This document shows, in pieces, positions 24,224-35,535 of a stretch of DNA of 64,000 nucleotides (position 1 is its first letter; each line of letters begins with the position of its first letter). This DNA comes from Portulaca oleracea (lineage: Eukaryota > Streptophyta > Magnoliopsida > Caryophyllales > Portulacaceae). The DNA lies in the NCBI GenBank assembly GCA_029582165.1, contig CM055892.1, forward strand, positions 11,140,754 to 11,204,753, given 5' to 3'. The translations under genes and the position numbers were made by a program. The notes under the pieces are model-generated. The model saw only the letters and a program-made list of their open reading frames with translations. It was not told the DNA's origin and did no database searches.

Positions 24224-24228
24224 TCAAC

Positions 24229-25095
24229 AATTCCCTATCAATGGGGATAGGTATATAGCATGACTTCCACTTCCGAAGGTAGGCACCAAATCCTTGTTTC
24301 CACTTCCGAAGGTAGGCACCTACTCATCTCCAATAACCAATGCAGAATGCACGAGCCTAAGTTCACTCGGCGCCCTTTCAAAGTGTTGTAAATTATGAAA
24401 AGATCTTCCTTGTGGACACTTGAGCGTTCCTCATCTCGTCCAAACACCGAATTGGCAATCACCAAGTGGAATAACCGGACAACGGGATTGCGAAAATCTC
24501 GTGCTCGAGATTCTTCAGGGCAATAAAATTTCACACAACCTTCTTCCGAGTCGACGGGTGCTCTTCTCCAGTAAGTCAAACTCTAGCTTCCACGCTTCTT
24601 GCTCATCGAAATCTCACACTCCCAGAAATATGACCCATCTTCTGGCAATTCCAAGGCTTTACAAAATTCTTGAACGGAACAATTTATCTCCCTATTATCC
24701 CTATAGTTGAAGATGGCCTCAGGACACCCATCGGTAAAGACTTGAATTGAACTCATGAACTCAAGCATGGGTTGGTCTACAATTGGTTCCTTGATGTTGA
24801 GAAGTGCTTCCCAACCAAGTGCGTGAATGAGAACGTCAAAGCTAGACCGACAATAGAGAGTATTGATTGTCTCATCATTGTAAACCTCCGGAGCGTAGAT
24901 TTTCCGCTCTTAGAGCTCATCATAGCGAGTCTTATGCGGCCCACCACGAAAAATGACCTTATCACGAAGGCAACTCCTGATGAATGTAGCTAGTTGGGCT
25001 CTTCTCATTTCAAGAGAAGATGACATAAGGGGTGCTGATGGAGAAGGCTTACTAGGTCGAGCCCTTTTTGGTTTCCCCATTCTAGCATACAACAC
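24229..25095 (-). pseudogene. N-terminal part of the element B post-pol ORF, split by the array
   Basis: Minus-strand frames read MGKPKRARPSKPSPSAPLMS, a stop or frameshift near 24910, then KIYAPEVYNDETINTLYCRS, LIHALGWEALLNIKEPIVDQ, LEFMSSIQVFTDGCPEAIFN, a frame change near 24583, then NPVVRLFHLVIANSVFGRDE and KEDLFIIYNTLKGRRVNLGS. This order and wording (Trp-rich repeats, then an R.H..I.NSV block and a K.DLF..Y block) is what I know from the putative plant transposon protein domain found downstream of pol in Athila-like elements. Its role is unknown. The reading continues at 1005-644 beyond the inserted array. At least two frame lesions plus the insertion make it dead. Confidence 0.6.
24268..24321. 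repeat. Short direct duplication inside the post-pol ORF
   Basis: CCACTTCCGAAGGTAGGCACC occurs twice about 32-33 bp apart, giving the repeated residues CLPSEVE in the minus-strand frame. It looks like a local slippage or repair duplication. Confidence 0.75.
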
Positions 25096-25479
25096 TCAAG
25101 AACCCTAGGTCTAAACAGGGAAATGTGCACACAATACCCAAAATCAGCAAATAATGAATTTTGATTCACCAAGAAGCAAGGAATACTTGATTTGAGAACT
25201 TAGGATCCCTCCCTTGCCATTTTCGAACCCCAAGGATGAACTCTACCCATAATTTGCACTTGAAAAGCTCCATAAAAGGTGTGAAAATGGTGAAGTGCCT
25301 CGGCTAGGGCACAAATTCGTGGAAATGGAGAGTGGGGAAGAGGAATTTGTGAAGGATTTGAGCAATTGGGACAAGGGGTTAGGGTTTAGAGGGAGAAAGG
25401 GGGTTTTTTGAGTGAGTGAGAGGGAAAATAAGTAAAAGAAAATGAGAGAGAAAAGGGTATTAGCCCTGACAGAAATGGC
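25096..25479 (-). other. Putative leader of the post-pol ORF in element B
   Basis: Non-coding. On the minus strand it is C/T-rich (CCCTCTAAACCCTAACCCC, TTCCTCTTCCCCACTCTCC), like a plant 5' untranslated leader, and it lies between the GC-dyad cluster and the ORF start. Two short frames here (25243-25518, 25386-25598) show no family resemblance. Confidence 0.35.
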
Positions 25480-25491
25480 AGACTTTCGAGG

Positions 25492-25659
25492 GACCACAGG
25501 TGCAGTCTGGGATACCACAGGTGCGGTCTCCTGCTGGAACCTTCCTCAGAGGGAAAATCGTCTCTTGACACCGTAGGTGCGGTCTCCTCCTGGAGCAAAG
25601 ACTAGCCGACACGTTGTGACAAGACCGTAGCTGCGGTCATAGGGACCGTATGTGCGGTC
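25492..25659 (-). promoter_or_regulatory. Internal cluster of five ACCGYAGGTGCGGTC-type dyads in element B
   Basis: Near-copies lie at 25492-25507 (ACCACAGGTGCAGTCT), 25514-25529, 25569-25584 (CCGTAGGTGCGGTCT), 25623-25638 and 25644-25659. Each is an imperfect dyad (ACCGYAG-GTGCGGT). The same word occurs in the 5' LTR of B just upstream of its TATA-like box. The location upstream of the post-pol ORF suggests, but does not prove, an internal promoter element. Confidence 0.5.
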
Positions 25660-26007
25660 TTCCTCTGTTGATACCCTGCACCTACAAGACTCAAAACTCC
25701 TTGAAAATAATGTTAAGTCCTAAGATTTCTACTCTTCTCATTATCAAACCCCTCAGTCAATAACTTTCAACATTCAAAAACTACAATAAACCACTTTCTT
25801 CACAAATTTCCTTCTCGCACTCGAATTTTTCTATTTTCTCAAATTTTTTTCTTCTTTTCTAAAGTTTTCCACTCCTCTTTTTTTCTTTTCTCAAACTTCA
25901 ACATGAACGAAACAAGAACATTAGAAGAAAAGAAATAAAAGTGCAGGAAATAAAAGAAAACACTAAGGAAGAGGAGAGTAGCTCGTACCTCCTCCCGGTT
26001 GCTTGTT
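25660..26007. other. Non-coding spacer after integrase in element B
   Basis: AT-rich and pyrimidine-rich sequence after the integrase stop. No ORF or motif recognised. Confidence 0.5.
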
Positions 26008-28878
26008 TTAGGTCCTAGCTCGACCTAATACGCTATTTGAACTATCGAAATCAGCGAGGAACACCACAATCGTCCCCGCATACTCTTCTCCTATAATGTA
26101 TGGCTTGATCTTTGATGAATTGACTTTGAAACAATCTCCATTTGCATTCTTAAGTTCAACAACTTCGGCGGGACGAATCTTTACAATTTTGAAGGGCCCC
26201 GACCATCTCGATCTTGGCTTTCCGGAAAAGAGTTTGAGCATCGAATTGAAGATGAGAACTCTATCTACAACCACATAATCGCGATGGTTCAATCTCTTGT
26301 CGTGCCATGCTTTAGTTCGCTCCTTGTAAATCCTATTGTTTTCATAGGAGTAACGTCTCAATTCCTCGAGCTCCTCCAATTGGAACAAATGACTTGCCCC
26401 GGCCACCTTGAGATCGTAATTCATCTTTTTTATTGCCCACATCGTCTTGTGTTCAAGTTCCACGGGAAAATGGCACGCTTTCCCGTAGACAAGGCGGTAT
26501 GGAGTAGTCCCTATCGACATTTTGAAGGCGTGCGATATGCCCACAAGACATCATTTAGTTTCTTCGCCCAATCTCTTCGTGAAGAACTAACCGTCTTTTC
26601 CAAAATCTCCTTAATAGCACGATTCGAAATCTCTACTTGACCTTGCGTTTGAGGATGATAGGGGAGTCCTCTTTTGTGAGTGATACCATACTTTGCTAAG
26701 AGGGACTCAAAACTCTTCTCAATAAAATGAGATCCATTGTCGCTAATAATGACCCTTGGAATACCAAATCTTGAGAAAATAACCTTCTTCAAAAATCTTG
26801 ACACGGATTTTCCATCGCATCTCACCATGGAATAGCTTCAACCCATTTCGACACATAGTCTACCGCCGCTAAAATATATTGATCACCTCTTGATGACGGA
26901 AAGGGACCCATAAAATCCAACCCCCACACATCGAAAACCTCCACCTCGAGAATGAAATTCAGCGGCATCTCATTTTTCCGGGAAATGTTTCCGGACCTTT
27001 GGCATTTATCACATGACTTGACATGAAGATAGGCATCTCGAAAGAGGGTCGGCCACCAATAACCGGCTTGTAAAACTCTCGCAACCGTCTTTTGAGATCC
27101 ACCATGACCTCCAACCGGGAACTCATGGCAATGCGTCAATACAGACTTCACTTCACTCTCGGGTAAGCATCTTCTATGCATTTCGTCATTACATAAACGG
27201 AACAAGAATGGATCGTCCCAAAAGAAATGTTTCACGTCATGAAAGAACTTCTTCTTTTGATGAGGGGTCAAATTTTGAGGAATCACCTCACTAGACAAGT
27301 AGTTGATGATATCGGCGTACCATGGGTGAGAATGTTTGACGGACATAAGACGTTCATCCGGAAAAGAGTCCATGATGGGTTGAGTATCATCCAAATCAAC
27401 TAGGATCCTCGACAGGTGGTTGGCTATAACATTTTTAGTCCCGGCCTTGTCACGAATCTCCAAGTCAAATTCTTGCATAAGCAAAACCCAATAAATGAGT
27501 CTTGGTTTCGTTTCTTTCTTCCCCATTAAGAACTTGATCGCGGCATGATCCGTGTATACAACAACCTTGGAAAACATGAGGTATTGCTGAAACTTGTTTA
27601 GAGCAAAGATGATAGCCAAGAGCTCCTTGTCCGTGGTCGTATAATTTTTCTGTGCACTATCGAGTGCATGACTTGCATAGTAAATGAACCACGACTTCCT
27701 CTCTTTGGTTTGAACCAAACATGCTCCAATTGCAAAATCGCTCGCATCGGTCATGATCTCGAAAGGTAATGTCCAATCCGGAGGTTGGACAACCGGCGCG
27801 GATACCAAGGCTTGCTTTAACCTGTAAAAGGACTCGAAACATTCATCAGTAAAAGAGAATGGGGCATCTTTGCACAAGAGATCAGTTAAAGGACCAGCGA
27901 TTTTAGAAAAATCATTGACGAACCGGCGGTAAAAGCCGGCATGGCCAAGGCAACTACGCACCCCTTTAATAGAAACTGGGGGTGGTAGGCGCTCTATCAC
28001 TTCAACTTTTACCTTGTCACCCTCGATGCCCCTCGAAGAAATTGAATGCCCTAAAACAATACCTTCTTCTACCATGAAATGGCATTTTTCCCAGTTTAAA
28101 ACAAAGTCGACTTCCTCACAACGAATTAGAACTTTCTCTAAGTTAGCCAAACAATCATCAAGGTATTACCATAAATAGAAAAATCATCCATGATACATTG
28201 TTTAATGAAATCACTAAAAACGGCCATCATGCGTCGTTGAAATGTTCCAGGTGCATTGCACAAATCAAATTGCATACGTCTATAAGCAAATGTACCGTAT
28301 GGGCAAGTAAAAGTAGTCTTCTCTTGATGCGCGGGATGGATTGGAATTTGGAAAAACCTTGAGTACCCATCTAAAAAACATAATTATGAGTGACCCGCCA
28401 ACCTCTCTAACATTTGGTCAATGAAGGGGAGAGAGAAATGGTCTTTCTTGGTCACTTTGTTCAATTGCCGATAGTCAATGCACATCCGCCACCCTGTGAC
28501 CGTTCGGGTACTAACTAGCTCATGCTTTTCATTCTCAATAACTGTCATCCCACCCTTCTTAGGTATACATTGAACTGGGCTTACGCATTCGCTATTTGCG
28601 ATGGGGAAGATGATCCCAGCGGCTAAAAGCTTGACTACTTCTTTCTTTACCACTTCTTGCATATTAGGATTCAACCTACGTTGTGGTTGCCTAGTTGCCT
28701 TTGCATCTTCTAATAAATCAATGGAATGCATGCATATGGATGGGGACAAACCTTTCAAATCCTCAATTCTATAACCTAATGCACCCCTATGTTTTCTCAA
28801 CAAATCAAGCAACTTAGACAAATCAGAGTCACGCAATTTAGCATTCACAATAACAGGACAAGACTTTTCATCATCCAA
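26008..28878 (-). pseudogene. pol: Reverse transcriptase, RNase H and integrase of the Athila-like element B
   Basis: Domains in minus-strand order. RT fingers at 28878-28387 (GWRMCIDYRQLNKVTKKDHF); TAA at 28384-28386; RT palm (LDGYSRFFQIPIHPAHQEKT, catalytic IMDDFSIYG near 28177-28195); a 1-nt deletion near 28160; thumb ([20 protein letters not shown]). RNase [41 protein letters not shown]. Integrase: HHCC finger ([12 protein letters not shown]...CDKCQ), core Asp in WGLDFMGPF, a frame break near 26822, second Asp in SDNGSHF and Glu in [12 protein letters not shown], a 1-nt indel near 26530, then the C-terminal part [18 protein letters not shown] to 26008. No chromodomain. The MDDFS active site, this integrase tail and the tRNA-Asp PBS point to the Athila/Tat lineage. 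About four lesions in some 960 codons: inactive but not ancient. Confidence 0.85.
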
Positions 28879-28941
28879 GAAAGCATATTGTAAGGAAGGG
28901 GGTAAAGGTTTAAGCTCTAAAGAAGAAGTAGAGGATTTAGT

Positions 28942-29880
28942 TTAGGAAGAAGACATACCCTTGTAGATAACTTCTTGAATTTCCATACACTCAATATGAG
29001 GCTCATCAATAGTAATCTCCTCATGCGTTGGTGACGAATCAAGAAGGTTGGTAAGAAATGTGATCTCGGTGCCGTCGGACTCGAATTGGAAAGACTCCAA
29101 GAGACATGCTCCCAAAGGATCATCGCAAGTAAATTCAAGTAGATGAGATTCTTCAATATATTCCTCGACTAGCACTTCCATCATATCGATAGTATAACAT
29201 GAATCCCCATAAGAAGGATTTTTCAAGGACCCCTTGAGGTTGAAAATAATGCTCTCATTACCGACATTCAATGACATACTACCATGCTTCACATCTATTA
29301 TTGCTCCGGCCGTAGCAAGAAATGGCCTTCCCAAAATAATAGGAATGTTGGAATCTTCATCCATCTCTAGAATCACGAAATCACATGGTATCAAAAATCT
29401 TCCCACTTGGACTGGAATATCCTCCAATATACCTAAGGGTCTACGCACGGAACGTTCGGCCAATTGAAGATTAATGGTTGTGGGAGTTAAATCGTCAAGG
29501 TTCAACTTCTTACATATAGAATGAGGCATAACGCTCACGCTAGCCCCTAAATCACAAAGAGCACGACTAATCCTCATGTCACCAATAGTGCAAGGAACTA
29601 TCGGCCGTCAAGTGGCTAATAGTCTTCTCTGGAATTCTCCTCTTGCTAGTAGAAGTTCCTTCAAGTGCTTTTTAAAAGATGGAACCTCGGAAATAGCATC
29701 TAGGAATGGGGTATTCACTTGAAGTTTCTTGAGCATTTCTATGAACTTTAAAAATTTAGACTCCGACTTGGGCTTGGCTAACCTCTCGGGAAAAGGAACC
29801 GGCGGCAACTTCGGCTTCTCAATAGCTTGAATTGGTTCTTCTTCTATCATCACTCCTTTCCCTTTTCTTAATTTCTCCAT
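28942..29880 (-). pseudogene. Aspartic protease region of element B
   Basis: The upstream frame (29880-29608) carries the Athila-like spacer KLPPVPFPERLAKPKSESKF and FKKHLKELLLARGEF. After a frame change near 29600 comes the retropepsin active-site block MRISRALCDLGASVSVMPHS (catalytic D-L-G-A-S at about 29524-29556) and the flap/core block FVILEMDEDSNIPIILGRPF. Both catalytic Asp and Gly are kept. The protease would release Gag and Pol products within virus-like particles. It lies between gag and RT in one minus-strand transcription unit. Confidence 0.8.
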
Positions 29881-29895
29881 CTCTTCTCTTTCTTT

Positions 29896-31358
29896 CTAAA
29901 TCAATTCTCTCTCAATACTAGATTCTTCTAACTCCTCCTCATGAACTGCCTCATTTCCCTTCACAAAAACAAACTCACTCTCCCTTTTCTCTATCAAATC
30001 CTCCTCATCCGTGACATCCACCACATCACCTTCTTTTTCTCCCAAAACACCCTCCTCCACCATTTTAGGACCTTCAATCTCCCTACCACTCCTCAATGTG
30101 ATTGCATAAAGTTTCCCCTTAGGGTTGGGTTGAGGTTGGCTAGGAAGGGATTGGATAGGCTTGGCTTGTTGCGCCATTTGAGCAAGTTGTAACTCAAGAT
30201 TCTTAATACGTGCTTGGTTTCTATCCTGAGTCAATGAGATCTTTTGTAATATTTGCTCAATGGAAAATTCTTGTTGTGGTGGTTTGGATACTTGGGAAGA
30301 TTGACCATGGTGAGGGTTTTATTGATACGGACGAAGGTTTTGATTTTGGAATCCGGGGGTGGGTTTTGGTTTTTTGGGACTTGTTGGTTATAGGCATAAT
30401 TTCCACAAGGACGAATTGGATTTAGAGTGGAATAGGAAAGGTTATTATTAGGATAAACTGCTTGAACTTGCTCAGATTGGCATTCACCACATTGTTGCAA
30501 AGGGTGTGGTCCTCCACAAAAATCACAGACAACAACTCTGACATCCAGAATAAGCATCGGTACCTCTTGAGCTGCCTTTACTTGACTTGTAGTCTCTTCT
30601 AAGGCCTTCTTCTATTGCATCTCTAATACGACATTCATGAGAAATTTAATTGTAGGGTTACTCTCTAAAGAAGCGCCTCCATCTCTTGGACCACGACCAC
30701 CTCCCCAATGTGGAGAGTTTTGAGATAACTCATGAAGAAATACGTTTGCCTCATACGCCGTCTTCTTGAGAAACATGCCACCGGAGGCATGATCGATAGA
30801 TTCTCGCAAAGAACTACATAATCCCGAGTAAAAATGGTGTAAAAGTAGCCAATCTTCCAGATTGTGGTGAGGGCATCTCCGTTGGAGACCTTTGAACCTC
30901 CCTCATGCTTCGACTAAAGTCTCACCGGACTCTTGTTGAAAACTCATAATGGCTTGCCTCAAACGACACGTCTCATCATTGGGAAAAAATCTTTGAAGAA
31001 AATCACGACTGAGGGCGTCCCATGAAGAATAAGTACCCAGCGGATAAGTGTTGAGCCATAATAGTGCTTTCCCCTTCAAGGTGAGAGGGAAAAACTTCAA
31101 CTTCATATATTTAGCGAAAACTCCGTTCCTTTGCACGAAACCGATACTTTGCTCGAACCTATTGATGTGATCAATGGGATTCTCATGTTCACCTCCATGG
31201 TATGGAGTATTCTCGAATATCTCAAGCAAATATGGTTTAAATTCGAATGATGTGTTTGGTGGTAATGTAGGTAATACTATGGGGTTGCGTCCCGTACCCG
31301 ATGATGGTAATGAATATGAAGCCAAGGTACGAGGTGGATTTTGATCTCCGTTAGCCAT
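29896..31358 (-). pseudogene. gag: gag of element B
   Basis: Starts MANGDQNPPRTLASYSL at 31358. The capsid-like core is FFPLTLKGKALLWLNTYPLG, then WDALSRDFLQRFFPNDETCR and FQQESGETLVEA. A TGA near 30903 replaces the conserved Trp of the EAWxRF motif; the same frame then continues GRFKGLQRRCPHHNLEDWLL. A TAG lies near 30610. The zinc knuckle is CDFCGGPHPLQQC, spacing CX2CX3HX4C (30486-30524), a spacing I know from Athila/Tat Gag. After a frame change near 30231 the linker reads NLELQLAQMAQQAKPIQSLP and ITLRSGREIEG. Structural protein of virus-like particles. It is unrelated at fine scale to the array gag but has the same core layout. Confidence 0.82.
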
Positions 31359-31609
31359 TGGAATTTCACCTCTCTCTTGCTCTCTTTGCTGCCTTTCTTG
31401 TCTCGAGCTAGCATTTGCCTTGCGAATAATACTTTCCGGATTTGAAATCAGTGGAGTTTTAGGCGTTCAGCCTCGTCGAGATCGAGTCTGCATGCACAAA
31501 AGGAACAAATAGAAAAATCAAATTCTTGACAACTAAGGATACCAAATCTCTAGCAAAGGAAATGATCTTAAACAACCTAAAGAGAAAGAGCTAAGCTAGG
31601 TGCGCTTGC
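31359..31609 (-). other. 5' leader of element B
   Basis: Non-coding sequence between the PBS and the gag start. Nothing else recognised. Confidence 0.6.
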
Positions 31610-31627
31610 TCCCCGGCAACGGCGCCA
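31610..31627 (-). other. Exact tRNA-Asp primer-binding site of element B
   Basis: On the minus strand it reads TGGCGCCGTTGCCGGGGA, complementary over 18 nt to the 3' end of plant tRNA-Asp(GUC) including CCA. It lies 6 bp inside the 5' LTR, as expected for the start of minus-strand synthesis. Confidence 0.9.
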
Positions 31628-31633
31628 TTTTTG

Positions 31634-33097
31634 TGTAACGTGGTTTTTATACCCCGATTTTTGTATCATTCTTTCTCGAGGAGCTAGGGGCCGTGGCTAG
31701 GACAATATGACTTTAGGTAAGGTTTAAGGATCACTAGACAATAAGAGGTTTTTTCAGGTAAAGGACAGCACAAACAGAACGCAAACACGGCTAAGGTTTG
31801 GTCAAGAAGGAAACAATGGGTGTCGGGAGATTTCGGGATGCAAACGGTAATTAGGATGAGGGTTTCGCAATTAGGAAGCAACAAATCAGTAGAATCAAGT
31901 GACAATCTCATTAGAATAAACCCACCGGATTATCTTTTTCAAGGATAATCCGGATTAACTTCCTACAAGCCCACCGCGGACCCGGAGGGTAAAAGAAACG
32001 GGACTCTCTAATTAACCTCTTTCCACTTTCGTGGGCGAGCGTTAACAATCCCAATTCCCACCTTCCAACACAAGTGTTGGATGTATTCAAGAGCTTTCGA
32101 TCTCAAATACATCCCACTTGAGGGAAGGATAGGATTGGGAAATTGATTCCACTACGAATTACCTCCCAAAATTGCTAACCCAATCCAAATCAACCATTCA
32201 CATCCTTAGTTTCTCCCTAACCCATAAGGGTTCTAGCCTCTAATCATCTTAATTAACATGCTAACAACAATAATAACTTCATCATTCATGCTTAAAACAG
32301 AGAATCTAGATAATCAAAGCAACAATCAAGTAACAAGAAACACCAAGCAATCTAATAACAAAAACAGAGATTAAAACGTAAATAGATGAATTAAAGAGAG
32401 TAAGGGTTGAGAAATGCTCATTAGTTGATGCCAATGGAAGGATGATCAAGAGTAATAAGAATCCAAGCTCCAAAATAAGATAAATCTTCAGAACTTCAAT
32501 AGAATTCCAATAAAATCCAGCGCAAATGCAATAAACCAAGTGTAATCACTCACTAATCACTAAGAAATCACACTAATCTCACTCTAATTGAAAGCTAAAA
32601 TGTTGATATTACAATAGATAGCTGCCTCCCTTACTCTAATCGTTCAAGAGGTAATATATACAACTCTAGGTAGTTACTCAAAATGCAGCACTTCATATAA
32701 CAGATTTTCTGAACCCGCAGGGAACCGCAGGTGCGGTCCTCCGAAGCACAGGCGATTTTCAGTCTTCTCCGTTCGCATGACCGTAGGTGCGGTCCCTCTC
32801 GGGTGACTTTGTTCCCAGCCCAAGTCTTAGCAGCCACCGCATTGTTCATCGACCGTAGTCAGCCCTCCTACCGGGCCGAATTTCCTTCTTTGCTTTGCCT
32901 TTGACCCGGTCAAGACCCGGGAAACCTCGGGATTCCTAAAATAGCTCTAAAATGGCCCTTTTTACCACGTTTTGAGTAAAAACTCCAAAATCTACAAAAT
33001 AACCAAAAACGTATTAAAAGTTATGAAATTAAAACACGAAACGAGTTAAAAGCCTAAGAATTAAGGCGCTATTTAGACACAAAATTGGGTCTAAACA
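31634..33097 (-). repeat. 5' LTR of the Athila-like element B
   Basis: Read on the minus strand it begins TGTTTAGACCCAATTTTG (33097) and ends ACCACGTTACA next to the PBS, about 1464 bp. It has a TATA-like box (TATATATT, plus-strand 32653-32660). Upstream of this are two dyads of the ACCGYAGGTGCGGTC type (32723-32738, 32779-32794) and a partial third (32851). The outer boundary is inferred from the TG and the change of sequence character. The partner LTR is not in the window, so it could not be checked by alignment. Confidence 0.7.
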
Positions 33098-33357
33098 CGG
33101 AATCACGGGATACGGCTAAAGAACAAAACCCTAATCACAGCAAACCCTAGATCGAGCAATTGGACAACCAATTGGTGGGTTTTCGAGTTGTTAGCTGGGG
33201 GCTTTTGGTCGACTAGACCATGTAACCCCACCGGTGGGTTTTCTCCGGTCAGCAGCCGCCAGTTCCGGTCGCTGGAAGTGCATCTTCTTGGTTTTCCAGA
33301 CAGATTTCTCTCACTGAAGTGCATCTTTTGACAGAGGAGAAAAAAGGGGGTGGGGGG
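33098..33357. other. Flanking DNA outside element B
   Basis: No gene recognised. Words such as AAACCCTAGATCGAGC and TTCTCTCACTGAAG resemble a plant 5' leader, and GTGCATCTTcTTGG / GTGCATCTTTTG is loosely repeated. Too little to call. Confidence 0.3.
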
Positions 33358-33365
33358 GGAGGGAG

Positions 33366-33976
33366 TAGGGATGGCGATGGGGCGGGTTCAGGGCGGGTAG
33401 AGTCGTACCCTTACCCGTACCCGCTTTCAAAATCATTATCCTTACCCTTACCCATATTTAGCGGGTACTAAATATTTGTACCGTTACCCGTACCCACCGG
33501 GTATGCAGGTACAACGGGTACTATGCGGTTATACATAAAGATTAAATTTTACCACCCATTTTATACCCATATGCACAAATTAACGGGTTGTATTCGGGTA
33601 ATTTAACCACTGTTTTCGGGGCTATGATATGATATTTTCAGAAATCAGAATGATATGATATTTTCATAAGAAAAGAACCTTTAGCAGCGCAGAGAGCATA
33701 AGAAAAGAGCCCTGAGGGAGTGACGGGGAAAAATTAGAAAGGGCACTAGGGCAGAGAGGCAGTCTTTCTGGGCCGAAATCTGAGTGGGCCTTGGCTAAAT
33801 TCTGGGCTTCTTATTTGCGGGGTGGGGCGGGTCGGGTACCCACCGGATACTACCATGTACCCGTACCCGTACCCGACCCGTACCCGTATTTTTTTAAAAA
33901 AATTGTACCCTTACCCGCTTTTTGTGGGGCGGGTAGAGGCGGGTACCCGCGAGTACGGGTTTTATTGCCATCCCTA
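33366..33976. mobile_element. hAT-type MITE with perfect 8-bp target duplication
   Basis: The terminal inverted repeats are TAGGGATGGCGAT (33366) and its partner ATTGCCATCCCTA (33964-33976), 12 of 13 matching. The 8 bases GGAGGGAG lie on both sides (33358-33365, 33977-33984). TIRs of the form YAGGGRTGGCAA with 8-bp TSD are typical of hAT elements. The 611-bp body has no transposase. Both sub-ends are rich in GGGTACCCG / TACCCG hexamers in opposite orientation, giving a long imperfect foldback. Confidence 0.88.
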
Positions 33977-33984
33977 GGAGGGAG

Positions 33985-35535
33985 GCGTGAACTGAGAAGG
34001 AGGCGTGACTAGGTCTAGGGTTTACTTTTGAATTATTTCCATTTTTGTATTTTGATTATTTTAAATAAAGTAGCAGTAATTTTTTTGGGCTTTTTAAAAT
34101 ATGGGCTGAGTATATGCCATACATGGGCCAAATCAATTTAAATTAAAGTATCCCTGAGTTTACAATTTTTAAGAATGTCTTTTAAAAAAATAATATTTCA
34201 GTTTTAATATAATTAAATATATTATGCAACCTAGAGGTGGTGTTTCCTCTACCGTGTTGACTTGGATACTGTGTCCCCGTGTCCGTAATTTTTGGGGTTG
34301 CCATGTCAGACCCTTGGATCCGTGTCCGTGTCGGACACCCGTGTCCCGAGTCCAGGTAACATAGCTGCTGACATTATCTTCTTGGGTATGCCTTTGTTAC
34401 TCAGTTTGTCACTCTAATGTATATGTGTGAATGGCATGTGTTAAATAGCTCTGCTGTAAACTTTAACATATATACAATATGTTTAAATTTCTTTCTTTAA
34501 TTTGATAAATTTATATTTCAAGAATAATTGCAATTGCTGACGTTGCATGTGCCTTGCACGGGCCATTGCTACTGGTTGTCATTAAAAATTTCACTTCCTG
34601 AAAATGAATTTAGAATATAAATTCATCTCATTTGATAGAGAAATTGTTGCAAGAAAATTTCGAACAGAATTTGTTTGCCCAAAAAACAAGTTAATATTAT
34701 TGGCTTAGTGGTGAGTTAGTAACAATGATTTAGAGGCGTGGGGTAAGTTACTTTAGGTTTTGATGGATTTTGGGAGTTTGATGACATATTTCACGAAATT
34801 ATCCAAACCAATCAGAAACAATTTAGAAAGCTTAAACCTAAAATTTCTCGAGAAAAACCAAGGACATTAGATGATGAGAAAATGAAGAGGGTTAAAATTC
34901 TCTGGGGGGTCATACCTGGTGGTATTGAATTCCGCTGAGTAGTTCAATTAGTGTGGTATGACAGTGAGAGTTGTTCTTTTGGTTTTGATGGATCTGAATT
35001 TTATTGGAATCACAGATTTTGAAGTGGTTTTACATTTGACCACCCCAATTGCTAGTTGTATGAGCAGAACATAGTAGAGCGGACCTCACTCTGGTTGCTT
35101 CCATTGTCTCTAGCTTCCAGTTGCAGTATCTGCCATCTGCCATGCTGCCCTCCTGGATTTGGGTTTTTCTCTTTGAAATATATCTATTATTGTATACAAA
35201 ACAATTATAGCAGCCTTTTTTGTTTGTTAAAGGACTCACACACTTAAGGAGATGCTTGTGAATTATAAGAAAACAAGAAATGCAGTCTACTCCAAAGAAG
35301 ACAGCACAACGTGCTTTAATGCTACTCTATGGCCAATCTTTTCGGGTTTTTTGTTTAGAGTATCAAAATTCAAAAACTAATAATAAGGTGTGAGATAGAA
35401 GAAAGGCATCATATACTTCACAAGTATCTCCATGAGAATTTAGCGCCTACAAACCATCAGAATGCCTTCTTAAGTTCTATAAAAGAAGTATTGAACCAAC
35501 ATGAAGAAGAAATGAAAGCCATAGATTAATTGCAC
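33985..35535. other. Unassigned AT-rich DNA
   Basis: No coding sequence with family resemblance. At 34270-34350 there is a GTGTCCGTGTCGGACACCCG stretch, a local dyad, in otherwise AT-rich sequence. I see nothing else. Confidence 0.4.

Noticed and set aside
33098..33324. Possible promoter and first exon of a host gene beside element B
   Set aside because: No open frame with resemblance, no splice site I can defend, and a MITE follows directly. Left as unassigned.
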